From assembly GCA_024509875.1 (NCBI GenBank), contig JAMPIV010009924.1:1-64000 (forward strand): a stretch of DNA of 64,000 bases. The letters run 5' to 3'. This stretch comes from Oreohelix idahoensis. Lineage: Eukaryota; Mollusca; Gastropoda; Stylommatophora; Oreohelicidae. A model generated the notes under the pieces. It did not search any database. It had not been told where the DNA came from and was given only the letters and a program-made list of their open reading frames with translations. Shown here in pieces: positions 1-11,053 of this stretch. How positions within the stretch are numbered: position 1 is the stretch's first letter; every line of letters starts with the position of its first letter. Made by a program: the position numbers and the translations under genes.

Positions 1-1
1 C

Positions 2-383
2 AGGAAAGTCGCGAAAGTGAGAGAACTGGAAGCAGGAGAGAAAGTTTTGGTGTTACTCCCTACCGAGAACAACCAACTGAAGATCGGATGGCAAGGGCCG
101 TTTACCGTCCTGAAAAAAGATTTCTAAGGCTAACTACCAGATATCTATTCAAGGAAAGGAAAAGGTTTTCCATTTAAATCTCTTAAAGAGATACTTGGAA
201 AGACCTGTGCCGACCTCCGACCATCTCCTGACGATCGCCAAAACTGACGAAGATGATGATAGTGGCAGGGATAGTCCACCGCAATCACATGAAATCTTTG
301 AAAAATGTCAGAAGCGGCGACGCTCTTTCAAGCGCGCATGGGAGACATTCCAGAGGAAGGAAACGTCGGGGCAGACTTCATGA
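2..383 (+). pseudogene. Ty3/gypsy Pol C-terminus (integrase GPF/Y domain), partial
   Basis: The left edge carries the last part of an LTR-retrotransposon Pol. Frame 2 reads a charged helix, then EKVLVLLPTENNQLKIGWQG and PF, the GPF/Y module that follows the integrase core of Ty3/gypsy elements. At about 142-150 this frame meets stops. The next frame continues with KANYQISIQGKEKVFHLNLL and KRYLERP, the usual end of this domain, so one small frameshift separates the halves. An acidic then basic tail runs to a stop at 381-383. The integrase core, RNase H and RT lie outside the window. A polypurine tract and LTR follow directly, which confirms the element type. Confidence 0.8.
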
Positions 384-497
384 GTAGGAATTGGACAGAG
401 ATGGAGGGGGAAGATGAGAGGGAAGAAGACAGACACCCCGAAGCTACGATTATAGGAAATTTAATTCCATAACGTAGACATGGAGTGCTTCCAATCT

Positions 498-513
498 TAA
501 AGGGGGGACGTCC
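498..513 (+). other. Polypurine tract of the Ty3/gypsy element
   Basis: A run TTAAAGGGGGGACG sits immediately before a TGTCACG LTR start. This is where plus-strand priming begins in LTR retrotransposons. Its place, after the Pol tail and next to the LTR, supports the call. Confidence 0.65.
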
Positions 514-1330
514 TGTCACGTAGGTCTTTATATCATTAAATTGCCTACATCTTCTTCCTATTCTCTCACCCGCATCCTTTATTTTATTATCTTTCCTTAC
601 TTGTTCTTTTCCCGTATTTTTCGCATCACTTGTTTTGCGAATAATATTTTCTCAGTATTCTCAAACTTTACCTTGCGTTTTTTTCTCATACTGGGATAGT
701 GATTCTATTACATAGATGTCAGTAGACGAAAGGTGTGATTATGTTTCATACCGAGACTAAGAGCAGACTTTTGGTCTACCATTTTTCACCTGACACTAGC
801 GTAGGTGTCAAACCCGGCATCCTCACAGTGCAGGAACGAGACAGCTGTCTACAGTTTGCAGAAACGCATGAGGTTTTTCGTTAGAAAAACCTGGCGTAGC
901 GTGAAAAATCGTTCCGCACCGCAGACAGGCTGTCTGGGATTTGAAGCTGACACGCGTACATCTCGGTCAGTAGGTGGCAGTTACGACACGCGTTAAGCTG
1001 ACGTAAATGTTGGGAGTAGGGGAGATAATTTCGCTTGGCGAAATAAGTTGGGGCCCTTTGTCTGATTTTAAGATATTGGCCCGAGTTTGAAACTTTATTT
1101 CATTTCACTCAGTAACTTGGCAGTTAGACTAGAACAACCTTCGTTCGATTTCTAAATAATCTCTGTTAATAGAGATGGCCTTAAGTTTGGTCGAAGTGGT
1201 TTAAGTTCTTAGTACTTCTGTGTTTGAGGTATATTAATATTATATATTTAGTATTGTGTGTAGGGTTTAAAGTGTTTAATCGCTTAGCTATTTCCCTAGT
1301 TAGCAACTAATTTATAGTTTGTATTATTTT
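514..1330 (+). repeat. 3' LTR of the Ty3/gypsy element (right end not resolved)
   Basis: It starts TGTCACGTAGG just after the polypurine tract. It shares blocks with the reverse strand of 30340-31202: ATCATTAAATT near the start, GTATTTTTCGCAT, GAGATTATTTCG-type sequence, TTTGTCTG, GAGTTTGAAACT, and GTGTTTAATCGCTTA near the end. The shared blocks run for about 800 bp and are clearly diverged. I could not fix the 3' boundary because the flank beyond 1330 has no counterpart in the window. The small open frame at 805-996 lies inside the LTR and is not a gene. Confidence 0.6.
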
Positions 1331-3336
1331 GCTAGTGACGCATACAGTGGAATACATAATAAATTATATTTTTAGCTTACTAAACAAGTAGCTGAAATGA
1401 GTTTAATGTAACTGTTAAATACTCAGTCGAAACTGTTTTAATAACTAACTTATAAATGCTAGATGCGACATCAGTGAATATTGACGGAATACGAAGATAT
1501 TCCTAATTCCTGATGATTGATTTTTATATAACTTATTTCACGGGAAGTTTTAAATATAAGTCAAGCTGTAGGCTTGTCGTGTAAAATGTAAGTTATATTG
1601 AGTACATATATGTAAATTATTTGATATGTGTTCTTTCCATTCTATATAGTGAAACGGTGGTACCCAACTTACCAGCGTTTAGTAGCATGAGAGACATATT
1701 TGTGAGAAGCATAGACATTTCCTATCTTTAACCACGTCGGTTTTTTTGTTTCAAGTAACACTGGTCTGACAGTGCATATGCCATCAGAGAGAGACAGTAA
1801 TAGCAATCCCACTAACGGTTTCTAAAGACTAGAAATATATATTGGGCTCTTGAGCCAGTTCATATTGCTCCACAAAGTTAAATGTACATGCTGCCTGGCG
1901 GCGAGAATATTACAAGAATAACATTAACATTCCGACAGAGATTGTGACTAGTATTGTGGTGACCAAATATAGTGCCTGCCTGAAAGAAGACACCGATCTG
2001 ACATTCCTTAAATCCTAGAATCCAAAGCTAATGACATTGTGCTCTGCTAACTTTCGTGCCTGGACAAATTTTATGTGACTTAATCAGACATTCGAAAAAA
2101 ATTAGAACACCGAAGGAATCGTTTCCCTGAGACAGAGAGTTCAGTACGTCTTTTGGAACTGGGGGTTTCTTGGTCGATGACTGCATTTTTCGGGTCTGTG
2201 CGAAGGTCCTAGAATTATTATGTTCCCAGAGGCAGCGAGCAAAGTTGTGAGTATATATGTGTGAGCAAGGCCATGGCTGAATGAATGAGGGTACACAGGT
2301 CTGAGTGTTATTTTACCGGTGTATTATTGTCACCCATTTGCTGTCTTAACTTTTTTTTAAGCTGCAGAATTTGTTACAAATGCTAGAGTTTCTTTTTTTC
2401 TTAGGCTAAATCAGATTATCCAACTCTGTTCATACATTTACGAGAAAGAAAGAAACCTCTTAGACTCAACCCTATGTATCTATAACTCTTTGGGCCATCA
2501 TCTGTTCTCTTAACGGGGCTGTGGGCTAAACCTAGAGTAAGATTCTAACGGGCTATGTAGCATTTTTTTCTTAAATTTTATGACTATTTGTATATGTTTC
2601 TCCTTGATGTATTTCTTTGGTGTTGTGAGAAGATTTTTTTTTTTGATGATAATAATAAAAATCTCTCTTGAACTAATCAGTGCGTTGGTCAGCTCGTTCT
2701 AAATATATATATATCCATTGTTATAGTTTTCCCACTTCTGTGTGTTTAACTGTCGCCACGTATATGTGCGTGCCCGTGAGTAGATAGAGATTTATGTAAT
2801 ATATATCTGTGGTTTAGACTGTCTGACACTTTAAAAGCGGTCGTAGAAGATACGTGAGAGAGAGAAGATTATCTCGATTCTCAAAGACAGCCTCTATATC
2901 ACATTCTATCATCTCACGTGTGGAAATTCTATTGCTTTTCACCAGCTCTCACTGTATCTATCACTCATTCTAAGCTATTCAGAAGGGACCAACCCAAGTC
3001 TTAATTCACCTATCTAAAAAAATCTACGACAGAGATCTTCAAAATTATCCCTTGTGGTCTCCGATAGATCTTGATCAATCAGTTGACTACCCTAGCTTTA
3101 GAGTGACCTCTAAATACAGACAATCTCCGTAACGATAGTCACTCGAGAAATGTGTCTAGTAAACTTCACTAGTTCCGTTCAAAATGAGTTAATACTAGAA
3201 GTCAGGAGCTTTCAAGGAGACCAGAAAACATACTTGTGAACAGGTAATGCTTACGCATAGACCGCAAAGATATGCTAAGCTACTGCTTCTCTAGCATAAT
3301 TTTTTACAGCCAGCTAGTTCAGGGTTTCTTAACTTA
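1331..3336. other. Gene-free AT-rich stretch
   Basis: I see no coding frame, RNA gene or bounded repeat here. It could include more of the LTR or the insertion flank. Short AT and T runs occur, for example around 2632-2700. Confidence 0.5.
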
Positions 3337-3640
3337 AATGAAGGCTATCAACCCCTTTGATTGTCCGATGAAGGCTTTGAACCCCTTTTACTGTCCAATG
3401 AAGGCTGTGAGCTCATTAGATTGTCCAATGAAGGTTGTGAACCCCTTTGATTGTCCGATAAAGGCTGTAAACCCCTTTGATTGTCCGATGAAGGCTGCGA
3501 ACCCTTTGATTGTCAAAGGAAGGCTATGCACCCCTTCGATTTTGTGATGAAGGCTATGAACTCCTTAGATTGTCCGATGAAGGCTATGAACCCCTTTGAT
3601 TGTCAAAGGAAGGCAATGAACCCCTTTGACTGTCCCTTCT
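3337..3640 (+). repeat. 30-bp minisatellite, about 10 copies
   Basis: The unit resembles ATGAAGGCTGTGAACCCCTT followed by TGATTGTCCG. Ten units can be followed. Most are 30 bp, one is a base short, and some end TCAAAGG instead of TCCGATG. Because 30 is a multiple of three, the first six units form an open frame of ten-residue repeats (MKAxNPFDCP). No gene context supports translation, and the later one-base loss breaks the frame. Confidence 0.85.
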
Positions 3641-3714
3641 TGTAGATAAAAATGTACATAATAGCATAATACATGCTATATTGTATATTTTAGAGTATGT
3701 ACACGTAACACCTA

Positions 3715-3821
3715 TAATCCTTTCACGGACTCCAAGGGCTTCATGGGCCACAGGTTAATAAACCTTAATCTAGTTGAATTCTTTCTACTCCATGAAGCCC
3801 AAGGAGAGAACGATAGGATTA
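3715..3821. mobile_element. Short palindromic MITE-like element
   Basis: The two ends are inverted copies of each other: TAATCCTTTC and CTCCAAGGGCTTCATGG on the left, CCATGAAGCCCAAGGAG and GATAGGATTA on the right. The match is about 33 bp per arm with a few differences, around a 40-bp centre. It encodes nothing. Its size and symmetry fit a miniature inverted-repeat element. No clear target duplication was found. Confidence 0.55.
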
Positions 3822-3849
3822 ATTGTCCTCGTAATTATGTCTGATACAT

Positions 3850-4694
3850 ACTTACTTACTTACTTAGTCGTTCCTCTTCTACCGTGAGGTGTAGAGGTTT
3901 GGAAGAGAGAGCGCCAGACTATCCTATCGGCTGTCTTTTTCCTGGCCTGGTTCCATTCTAGTCCTCGGTCCTTCAAAGATTGTCTAATATTGTCCTCCCA
4001 GCGGACTCTGGGTCGTCCTGGAGGTCTGGATCCCTGGCTCTTTGTTTCCCATGCTTGTCGTGGTAGCCGATCTTCTCCCATTCTGCAGACATGGCCAAAC
4101 CATCTTAGTTGGGACTGTTCTATTTGGGTCTGCAGCGGGTGGGGATTTTAGGCCTTGACGTATCGTCTGGTTGCGGACCATGTCTCTTCTTGTTACTTCA
4201 ACCACCTTCCTCAGATACCTCATTTCTGAGGTTTGAATCTGGCTTTTGTGGGTTGTAGTCATTGCCCATGACTCGCATCCATATGTCAAGACTGGGACAT
4301 AGGTGGAGCGGTATACAGCCATCTTCGTTTTCTTACCAACCTCTTTCTTGCTGAGGAATCCTCGATTTATGGCCTGATAAAGTCTCCCAGCCGCTGCTTT
4401 TCGAGTGGCCAACTCTTCTTTGATGCCCCCCCCTTTCGGTCTATAATAGCTCCGAGATATTTAAAGTGGTCGACCTGCTCCAGGACCTGTTCTCCCAACT
4501 TAATCTGATGTTTTCTTTCTTCTCGTGATATCACCATGGATTTTGTTTTAGAGCTGCTTATGACCATCCCTCTCTTCTCCAGCTCTTCCTTCCAGACTTG
4601 CAGGTTGGATTGGAGATGTGTCTCTGATTTAGCAATCAGGACAACATCATCAGCAAATGCTAGCTCTGAAATACAGACCTGTCTCATCTTCCAG
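3850..4694 (-). mobile_element. LINE family A (RTE-like), 5'-truncated copy 1
   Basis: A minus-strand piece of a non-LTR retrotransposon reverse transcriptase, from just before the catalytic box (ELAFADDVVLIAKSE, FADD core) through the thumb and C-terminal region (TYGCESWAMTTTHKSQ, GRPRVRWEDNIRQSLKDRGL) to the stop. It ends in a (TAAG)n tail. Perfect 13-bp target duplications ATGTCTGATACAT lie at 3837-3849 and 4695-4707. The frame is broken by an expanded C run near 4427-4434 (C8, where the intact copy at 35009 has CCTCCC) and by a later indel around 4130-4150. Clade placement as RTE-like is by general resemblance and is tentative. Confidence 0.88.
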
Positions 4695-4707
4695 ATGTCT
4701 GATACAT

Positions 4708-5386
4708 TCGTTTTGTTATAGTCAGACATCATCATGCCTCCCTCTTACACTATACAAACCAAACTAATTTACTGCTTATAGAACTTACATCAATTGCAAA
4801 TTATTCCGCAGCCAACCTACACAATACATATATATATATAATGAAATATTTTCTCATTAATATATATGATATAAGTATTTATTTTAAAACAGTGGGAAAT
4901 TTTAAATATCCATGTTATTGTCTCTCGATGAAACGTAAAAACCAAAGCAGATTATAATTAATACTCGTCTCCCCCCTATTTTGCGCCCATACCCATATAA
5001 AAAAAACATACAAACCAACCAAATGGCATACTTCACTTTTCAAAAACAGATGTCTTGTAGAAAAAACGAAAAGCACCAAAAAAAAAACTGCTAAATTTAT
5101 TTTAAAATGCAAGAATAAGTAATAAAATAATCTGTGATTATCTTTCTCAAATACTAAAGAATTGTTTTAGCACACAAATCATTTTGAATAATCTTATGAA
5201 TTGTATGTTACAATTTAAGCCTCTTAAAAGTTTCAATTTCAGGCACATCGAAATCTCACTTTGCGTACCTTTTCCTTTGCGAATTAGTGCCAGTAGATCA
5301 AAGTCAAGTCAATTCAAGTCAAGTCCTTTGCGAACATTGTCACCAATTCCTTCAGGTCACGTAATGATGCTTAGGTATGTTCAGTT
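4708..5386. other. Gene-free AT-rich stretch
   Basis: This is AT-rich sequence with short AT microsatellites near 4830. No credible gene was found. Its right part may be 3' flank of the hAT-derived gene fragment that follows on the minus strand. Confidence 0.5.
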
Positions 5387-6285
5387 AACCAAACCAACTA
5401 GTCTCTTTTGCACTATTGATCGTATGTAACTTTTTATAAGTTTGAGCTTTGAGAAACTGCGTTCACCACTTGTCACTGACACTGGAAGTGTGAGAAGGAT
5501 GCTTAGGGCCACAGAAACATTAGGTGCATTATCCAGGAGTTTTTATTGTAGTATGTAGAGAAGTACTCCTTGTGACGGCATAGACTTTGGAAGTCTTCGG
5601 GCTATTGATATAAGTTCACAACACAGATCTTCAGCATCAATATCTTTGTTTCCATTGTGCATCAATGATTTTTCCAAATTCTTGCAGGCGTTAAGTACAT
5701 CTTCATTGGATTTTTTTAGCTAATACTGTATATATCATACAGGACGCCAAGTAAGGAATTATATTGTTTTAGCTGGTGGAATCTCTCTTCAGCAGTTTTT
5801 CTGGCCATGTCTAAGACAGTATAGTAGATAACTACTTTGAATTTCTTTTTGGATCATGCGGTGCCTCTTCTTGGGCTTCATAGACAGACTGCTGTTTCTT
5901 TCTCCTTTTTTTAACTTATTCTGTCTCAAAGTTTGGTAGTATCTCTAGCACCTTTGCAATCTCAGGAACATCTTTCAAAACTTGTTGAAACCCCTCATCA
6001 CACCTACAGCCCAAAAGGTAATTCTTGGTCACTTGCAGTTGGCTTGTAGCTAAATTTAAATCAGTTTCCTTATTTTGTAGTAGCTTGCTTGTAAGATTGA
6101 CTTCAAAAAGGATTTCAGTGAAACAAGGGATGCTACAAACTTCAATTCGAGAAGAATTTCCAGATAAACCATTTAGGCAAGTATCATCAAAGATCTCTAT
6201 TAAAGCCTCATATATATTACCAAGATGATATCTCAGTACTTTCAAAACATCAGTTCGACTCTCCCATCTTGTTTCACTCAATGGG
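5387..6285 (-). pseudogene. ZMYM1-like hAT transposase, C-terminal half, decayed
   Basis: The minus strand reads LSETRWESRTDVLKVLRYHL, then LFEVNLTSKLLQNKETDLNL and CRCDEGFQQVLKDVPEIAKV. After several stops and frame changes it continues to SVALSILLTLPVSV and TSGERSFSKLKLIKSYIR near 5400-5500. The last block is the hAT C-terminal dimerisation region. The TRWESR block and CRCDEGF region match hAT-derived proteins of the ZMYM1/DUF4371 type, as I know the family. The upstream end is cut by the SINE at 6283-6586. Stops around 5700-5920 show it is dead. It is either a fossil transposon or a decayed copy of a domesticated gene. Confidence 0.75.
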
Positions 6286-6586
6286 ACCCAAAGATGCAGC
6301 AATAGAGAATGCAGTCAGCGACCCATAGCTTGGCTGCTTGCGTCAGTGTCAGCGAACTAGAGCTCAAGACCCTACTCCCACCTCCACGTGGTGGTCCTGG
6401 AAACAGTCTGTATCACCGCAGTCTGGCTGAGAGAGTAGGGATCGAAGAGGGAACGCAAACCCGGTCCCAAAAAATACCGTGCTGAAGTCGGATGTGTCGG
6501 CAGAAAGGCACAGATATCGCAGCTCCGCTGTAAACAGACACAACGCAACAAACGTCCTTTTCAGGACCAACGAGGAAGAAGAAGAA
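6283..6586 (+). mobile_element. SINE-like element, copy 1
   Basis: A 304-bp non-coding repeat that begins ACCCAAAGATGCAGC and ends in a (GAA)n tail. Imperfect 12-bp target duplications GTTTCACTCAAT (6271-6282) and GTTTCAATCAAT (6587-6598) flank it. The same sequence occurs in reverse at 33252-33558, with many shared blocks such as CACCTCCACGTGGTGGTCCT and TGAAGTCGGATGTGTCG. It interrupts the hAT-derived gene. I see no clear tRNA A and B boxes, so it may be a SINE of another head type or a LINE tail family. Confidence 0.8.
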
Positions 6587-6598
6587 GTTTCAATCAAT

Positions 6599-7339
6599 AA
6601 CTTAACAGTTATGCCTAAGTCTGATACATGGCTAGTTATAATTTCTCAACGCTGAGTCGATAATTATAGATTTGTTGAACCCAACTGAAGAAACTAGTTG
6701 CTTCCAGATAACACTTAGCGGTAACATTTACTACCAATTTACTACTCATTCTAACCCACGAGACGTAAGTGCGCCAGGTTGGCCTTTATTTTTACCTACG
6801 GGCGCATCCTGATCCAGCGTGAATTTGAACGGAAAATTAGAAAATACCTGGTTTTTAAATGGTGATGGAAAGTAAACATTTGTGGTTTTTGAAAATTATT
6901 TCAGCGTTTACATCTGGGCCGCTTGGAACACGCCCGTGATTGTAAACATTAGAAAATTTGTGAGCGTAAAAATTGACCAAATTTCTTCAACTGGTAGCGA
7001 CATAAGTATTCTGGTGCTTAATTTTTGCATACTTTTATCAATTAATGACGCCATGAGGCTGTTTGTTTACAAGTAGCATAATCATTTTGGATTAATTGTC
7101 TATTGGATATATGTTTTGATTCCGGGGCTTTTATCATCGAGGGATTAAGTAGAGCTGAAATATTAACGTGTATGTGCACAATTTTAATTAATTTTTTGTT
7201 TTGATTTTTTATTGTTTCTACACTTCACAAGACATAGCAAACAATTATTACAGCACATAAGAACTCAACATTGTTTCACAACATTCTTCAGCCAATTTCC
7301 TAAAATGTGATGCATGAAACATATATCTGCTAAATTAGC
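6599..7339. other. Gene-free stretch
   Basis: No coding frame or bounded element is evident. The beginning may be upstream remains of the hAT-derived fragment on the minus strand. Confidence 0.45.
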
Positions 7340-7479
7340 ATGTGGGTGTCTTCACAACGTGTCCACTGTAGGTAGTTGGTGTCGAACCCAGCTCTTGATC
7401 ACAAGATAGTGGCGAAAACTCTTACTTCAGACTGGTCTCTTGTAAGTGTAACTTCTTACCACGAACTTTAGGAAAAATA
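7340..7479. repeat. 140-bp direct repeat, copy 1
   Basis: By eye it is identical to 7797-7936. On the minus strand it contains GGGTTCGACACC, close to a tRNA B box, so it may be a piece of a tRNA-type SINE. No A box at a suitable distance was convincing. Confidence 0.75.
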
Positions 7480-7796
7480 TATATAAAGATTCTCGATCAT
7501 ACATGTGCTCCCAAATCTATAATAACTGAATCAACTATGAATTTGTAAAATATCATAACAAATTTAATAATCAATTAGTCTTTAACAAGTTAAAATAAAT
7601 ATGGATGAAGGTGATTTTATGGGGTTTAAGAAATTGTCTTCATCGAGACTTAATTGGGGACTGTTGGTTATTGTCCGTTGCTTTCGCCTGTTAACAAAAA
7701 CGTAACTTGCGGAGTACTGCAATGGTTGGTTGTCGAGTCTTTCGTAATGAGGGCTCTTCTCTATAGGCGTCTAGATGAACTCCACTCATAATGCCA

Positions 7797-7936
7797 ATGT
7801 GGGTGTCTTCACAACGTGTCCACTGTAGGTAGTTGGTGTCGAACCCAGCTCTTGATCACAAGATAGTGGCGAAAACTCTTACTTCAGACTGGTCTCTTGT
7901 AAGTGTAACTTCTTACCACGAACTTTAGGAAAAATA
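7797..7936. repeat. 140-bp direct repeat, copy 2
   Basis: This is the second copy of the 7340-7479 sequence, offset by 457 bp. The 317 bp between the copies are unique. The lack of differences implies a recent duplication or a recent insertion of the same short element twice. Confidence 0.75.
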
Positions 7937-8178
7937 AAAGAACAAATGCCTCTGCTAAGTACATTTGTGGGCTGAAGATTAACAGACGCATTGTCTCGCT
8001 GTCCACCCACCAATGTTAGCTTCTCTGAGTAATTAGATTCTTTGAGTATACACAGCGTAACTCGGGGAAGATGATTAAAAATCACCAATATTCTTCTGGA
8101 TATTTTAATGGGAAAATGCGTGCTTGGTCACGCGAGTGCAATGATTTGTGCCTGAACTAAAATTAACAAGGTACATTT

Positions 8179-9380
8179 AGAGATGGCTACTGTGTGTGTG
8201 TCGAAACAATGCTTCGAAACAGCGCTGAGTCCGAAAGATCCGAAACACAGCCTGCTTCTTGTTTCGAAACAATTTCAGTTCCTGTCTGCCTCGCTGTTTT
8301 GCAAAGAGGCACACTGTCTCATCTTCCGTGGGCCTTTGTAAAATTTGAGTCAAGCGTCCGGGACATTAGTCGTTCATAGATAGTATGGAAGATCAAACAA
8401 GTCGTAATTTTTTTTTAATAATTCCTCGTGACTGAAAGAGGCTTACTACTACTAGATGTCTGCTCGGTTTGAGTTGAATCATTGTCGCTGACTGTACCTA
8501 TTCTAGTTGTATATAATGTGTCATTATTACTGTTATTATTATTTTGTTTTTCACTTTTACTGCAGCTGTCAGCATATTCCCCTTGCATATCATCGTAATG
8601 AAAACGACTGCGTAAAATTCTTAACAGTGGTCACACGATATACCATAGATTTGTACTAACGAGAATAAGTAAATCTGCATACTAGGGTGTCATGACTCAT
8701 GTCTCATTGTTTCAGTTAATTTACTTCTAGTCTGCTGTTTCGAAACAGTCCCATAGTTTTATTTCATCCAAGCGCTCATTATACGCATGTTACTTGATTT
8801 TACAAGTGATATTATTTTTGCTGAGAAGTTATAGACACTGGAAATTGTGTCATTGCTGCAGTTGTCAATGTTTTAGGCACTATGTTAAAGTTGAAAGTGT
8901 CCATGTGTTCGTATAAATGTAATGGACACTTTATTAGCTCTGCTGATATATGTGTATATCGGTGTGGATTTGAATCATCGTCTACCAAAACTAGCTTACT
9001 CTAGTTTGATATCATGTGTTATTATTACTGTTATTATTATTGATGTTTTTTATTATTTTCACGTATACTGCAGCTATCATCATATCTCCGTTTTATTTCA
9101 TCATAATGAAGACTTGTGTAAAAATATTGAATTGTGGTCACACGAAACACCATAGATTTTCACACACGCCAGTCAAAGCAGACAGCACGCCAGTAGCGCG
9201 CAAGAAAAATGGCGGAGATTGTCTCACACAGTTCATGTATACTGTCTATTGCTAGAGACTTCTCCCGACACGGGCAAAAGTGCCGCTGTGTCGAAACAGT
9301 GTGTCGATACAGACGATACAGTTTAAATCACTGTGCCGAATGTCTCGATACAGCGGAGTGTGTCGATTTGCCCATCTCTA
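8179..9380. mobile_element. Non-autonomous hAT-like transposon
   Basis: The ends are inverted: AGAGATGGC on the left and GCCCATCTCT on the right, each followed inward by GTGTCGAAACA- or GTCGATACAG-type repeats. The flanks share GTACAT (8171-8176 and 9381-9386), consistent with a decayed 8-bp duplication. Ends with AGAGATGGGC are common in animal hAT elements as I know them. No transposase is present. Inside, about 8460-8680 and 8955-9170 are diverged direct copies, sharing for example TTATTATTACTGTTATTATT and GTGGTCACACGA. Confidence 0.65.
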
Positions 9381-9439
9381 GTACATATATCTCACAAAAT
9401 GATACTTATACACTTTATGCACATTGGATGTAATCATCA

Positions 9440-9680
9440 CTCATAACTGTTCCCTTCGGAGGCTGGGGTTACCTCTGCGTTCGATTGCCTAAGGGAACTA
9501 GCATGAAGCATTCACCAGCGCTTGCTGTAGTGGTTTATGGATATACTATTTTCATTTGTTGAGGTTGCCCTTCCAACATTTATCGGCAATATTGTTCTTC
9601 TTGACTAATGTTCTGCATTAGCTTCGACTGCTAAAGACCACGTGTAGTTCTCAGGGGGTTTCTGATGAGACAAACAAATA
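9440..9680 (+). repeat. Dispersed repeat R1, copy 1
   Basis: Shares with 28790-29020, 29800-30060 and 31510-31680 an ordered set of short blocks: AGGGAACT, a GAAGCA..CAC..CTTGCTGTAGTGGTTT core, then TTTGTTGAGGTTGC-like sequence. All four copies lie on the plus strand. No ends were fixed and identity is low, so it is an old family. Type unknown. Confidence 0.45.
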
Positions 9681-9870
9681 CAGGGACTTCTATTCCCTCA
9701 TGCATGTCGTAGTAAATAGGGTAGGTAAGTGATTGCATCAATAATAGGCTCGACTGCCCATGGTAAATTTCCGGTGTTATGTGTTGCGGGTCGCACTAAT
9801 GACCAGGTCATCGAAGCATCGTTTTTTGGTGATGCCTAGATGGCAGGGAGGATAGTATGATTCGTTTGCA

Positions 9871-9914
9871 TAGCTAGGCGGGGTTGTCGCACGGAAGGTC
9901 CTGGGTTCGAGTCC
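9871..9914 (+). repeat. tRNA-like SINE promoter (A and B boxes)
   Basis: TAGCTAGGCGG fits a tRNA A box, and GGTTCGAGTCC, 33 nt downstream start to start, is a perfect B box. The surroundings do not fold into a full tRNA cloverleaf, so I read this as the head of a tRNA-derived SINE. The body and ends could not be placed. Confidence 0.5.
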
Positions 9915-10159
9915 TGGGTAAGCCACTCACGTCTGTTGTTTTTCTGTTGTCTAGATTTCTACTTCTTTATTTCTTACGAGTGCCTGAAAACCTACCTGTA
10001 TGTTTGTCTAATAAATTATAATACAGTATTCACTGGTGTCGCGGCGCTATTTCGCAGTGACGAAATATCAGACTGGCAACATTGAGTTTTGGCAACATTG
10101 GGATAGCTACCCGCAAGTCGTGTGATTTAGCGGAAGCGGGAATTTTTAGGCGCCAAGAT
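9915..10159. other. SINE body or LTR-like end, no gene
   Basis: The sequence AATAAATTATAATACAGTATTCAC is followed by TGGTGTCGCGGCGC at about 10035. The latter resembles a tRNA primer-binding site next to an LTR end. Without the other end this is only suggestive. Confidence 0.3.
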
Positions 10160-10704
10160 CAGGGTTGCCAGATTGGCTTTTTTTAACGCCAGATTTAAGA
10201 AATCTGGCTTTTTAAAAATTTGGGTGGCGTTAGAAAATTCATTTGGCTTTTTGGCTTTTTCCTGGCTTTTTCACATGCTAAAATGATCTGCATGAAAATT
10301 ACAAACTATCCTTTTTTCAAAATCATTTTCCTTTAAGAGAAATGTTTTTTGGTCAGTTACATTTGGTAATATTTCTGCCGCCAAGAATCTGGGCAAGAAG
10401 GCGCCAACCGGGGCTCTGATATAACCAAATAAATGCGCTCTGATATAACCAAATAGGTTTAAAGGAACTCCTCGCTAGGAGAAGGCAAAAAAGAAAACAT
10501 TGAAAATAAAATAAAAAAGCCTACTGTCGTTCCAGTTTGTATGGTGTCTCGGACCTCCGAAGTGTTTGGATGTGATTTATAATCATACTAATCTGCCGTA
10601 AAGGGTACTGTCTATATGTAATAACGTTTTGTGGCTGTTTTTATAAATCATGTATTATCAACAGTCATTGCCATGTTGTCAAATTAATGGAAAGCTTTTT
10701 GCGA

Positions 10705-11053
10705 TGGCAATCGTAAGTACAAAAGCAAATGGGAAGAAACATCTGTATGGGTCCAAAAAGCTGCTGATGGATCGGAGGCAGCTTATTGTAAATTGTGCCA
10801 CTGCAACATTTTACCAAGAATTAGCAACCTCTCAAATCATGAAAAATCGGAGAAACACACGCGGAGAACTCTATTACAAGGCCAGACGCAACTTAATGTA
10901 AGAAAACCTCCTAGGCAAGATACGGAAAGTTAAGGCAGTACAGCTGCAAATTGCTGTAAGCATGACCTGCCTTTGTGCGATACGTACGGTTGAGCACCTG
11001 AGTGAAGTCATAATAGCACATGGACATGGGAGTACACTGGAGCACATAAAGTT
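10705..11053 (+). pseudogene. hAT transposase, N-terminal part (zinc finger)
   Basis: The frame reads KYKSKWEETSVWVQKAADGS and AAYCKLCHCNILPRISNLSN, then HEKSEKH. The C-x2-C ... H-x5-H pattern is a BED/TTF-like DNA-binding finger as in other hAT proteins. After a frame change near 10931 the sequence continues with VQLQIAVSMTCLCAIRTVEH and LSEVIIAHGHGSTLEHIKL, the region that links finger and catalytic domain. LINE B copy 1 is inserted at codon level here. Removing it and one target copy joins this to 11868-11925 in frame. Confidence 0.75.

Noticed and set aside
3338..3547. 70-residue repeat protein
   Set aside because: It is an accidental frame of a 30-bp minisatellite. The array continues out of frame and has no promoter or gene context.
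9871..9914. True tRNA gene
   Set aside because: A and B boxes are present, but no acceptor stem or anticodon arm pairs convincingly.
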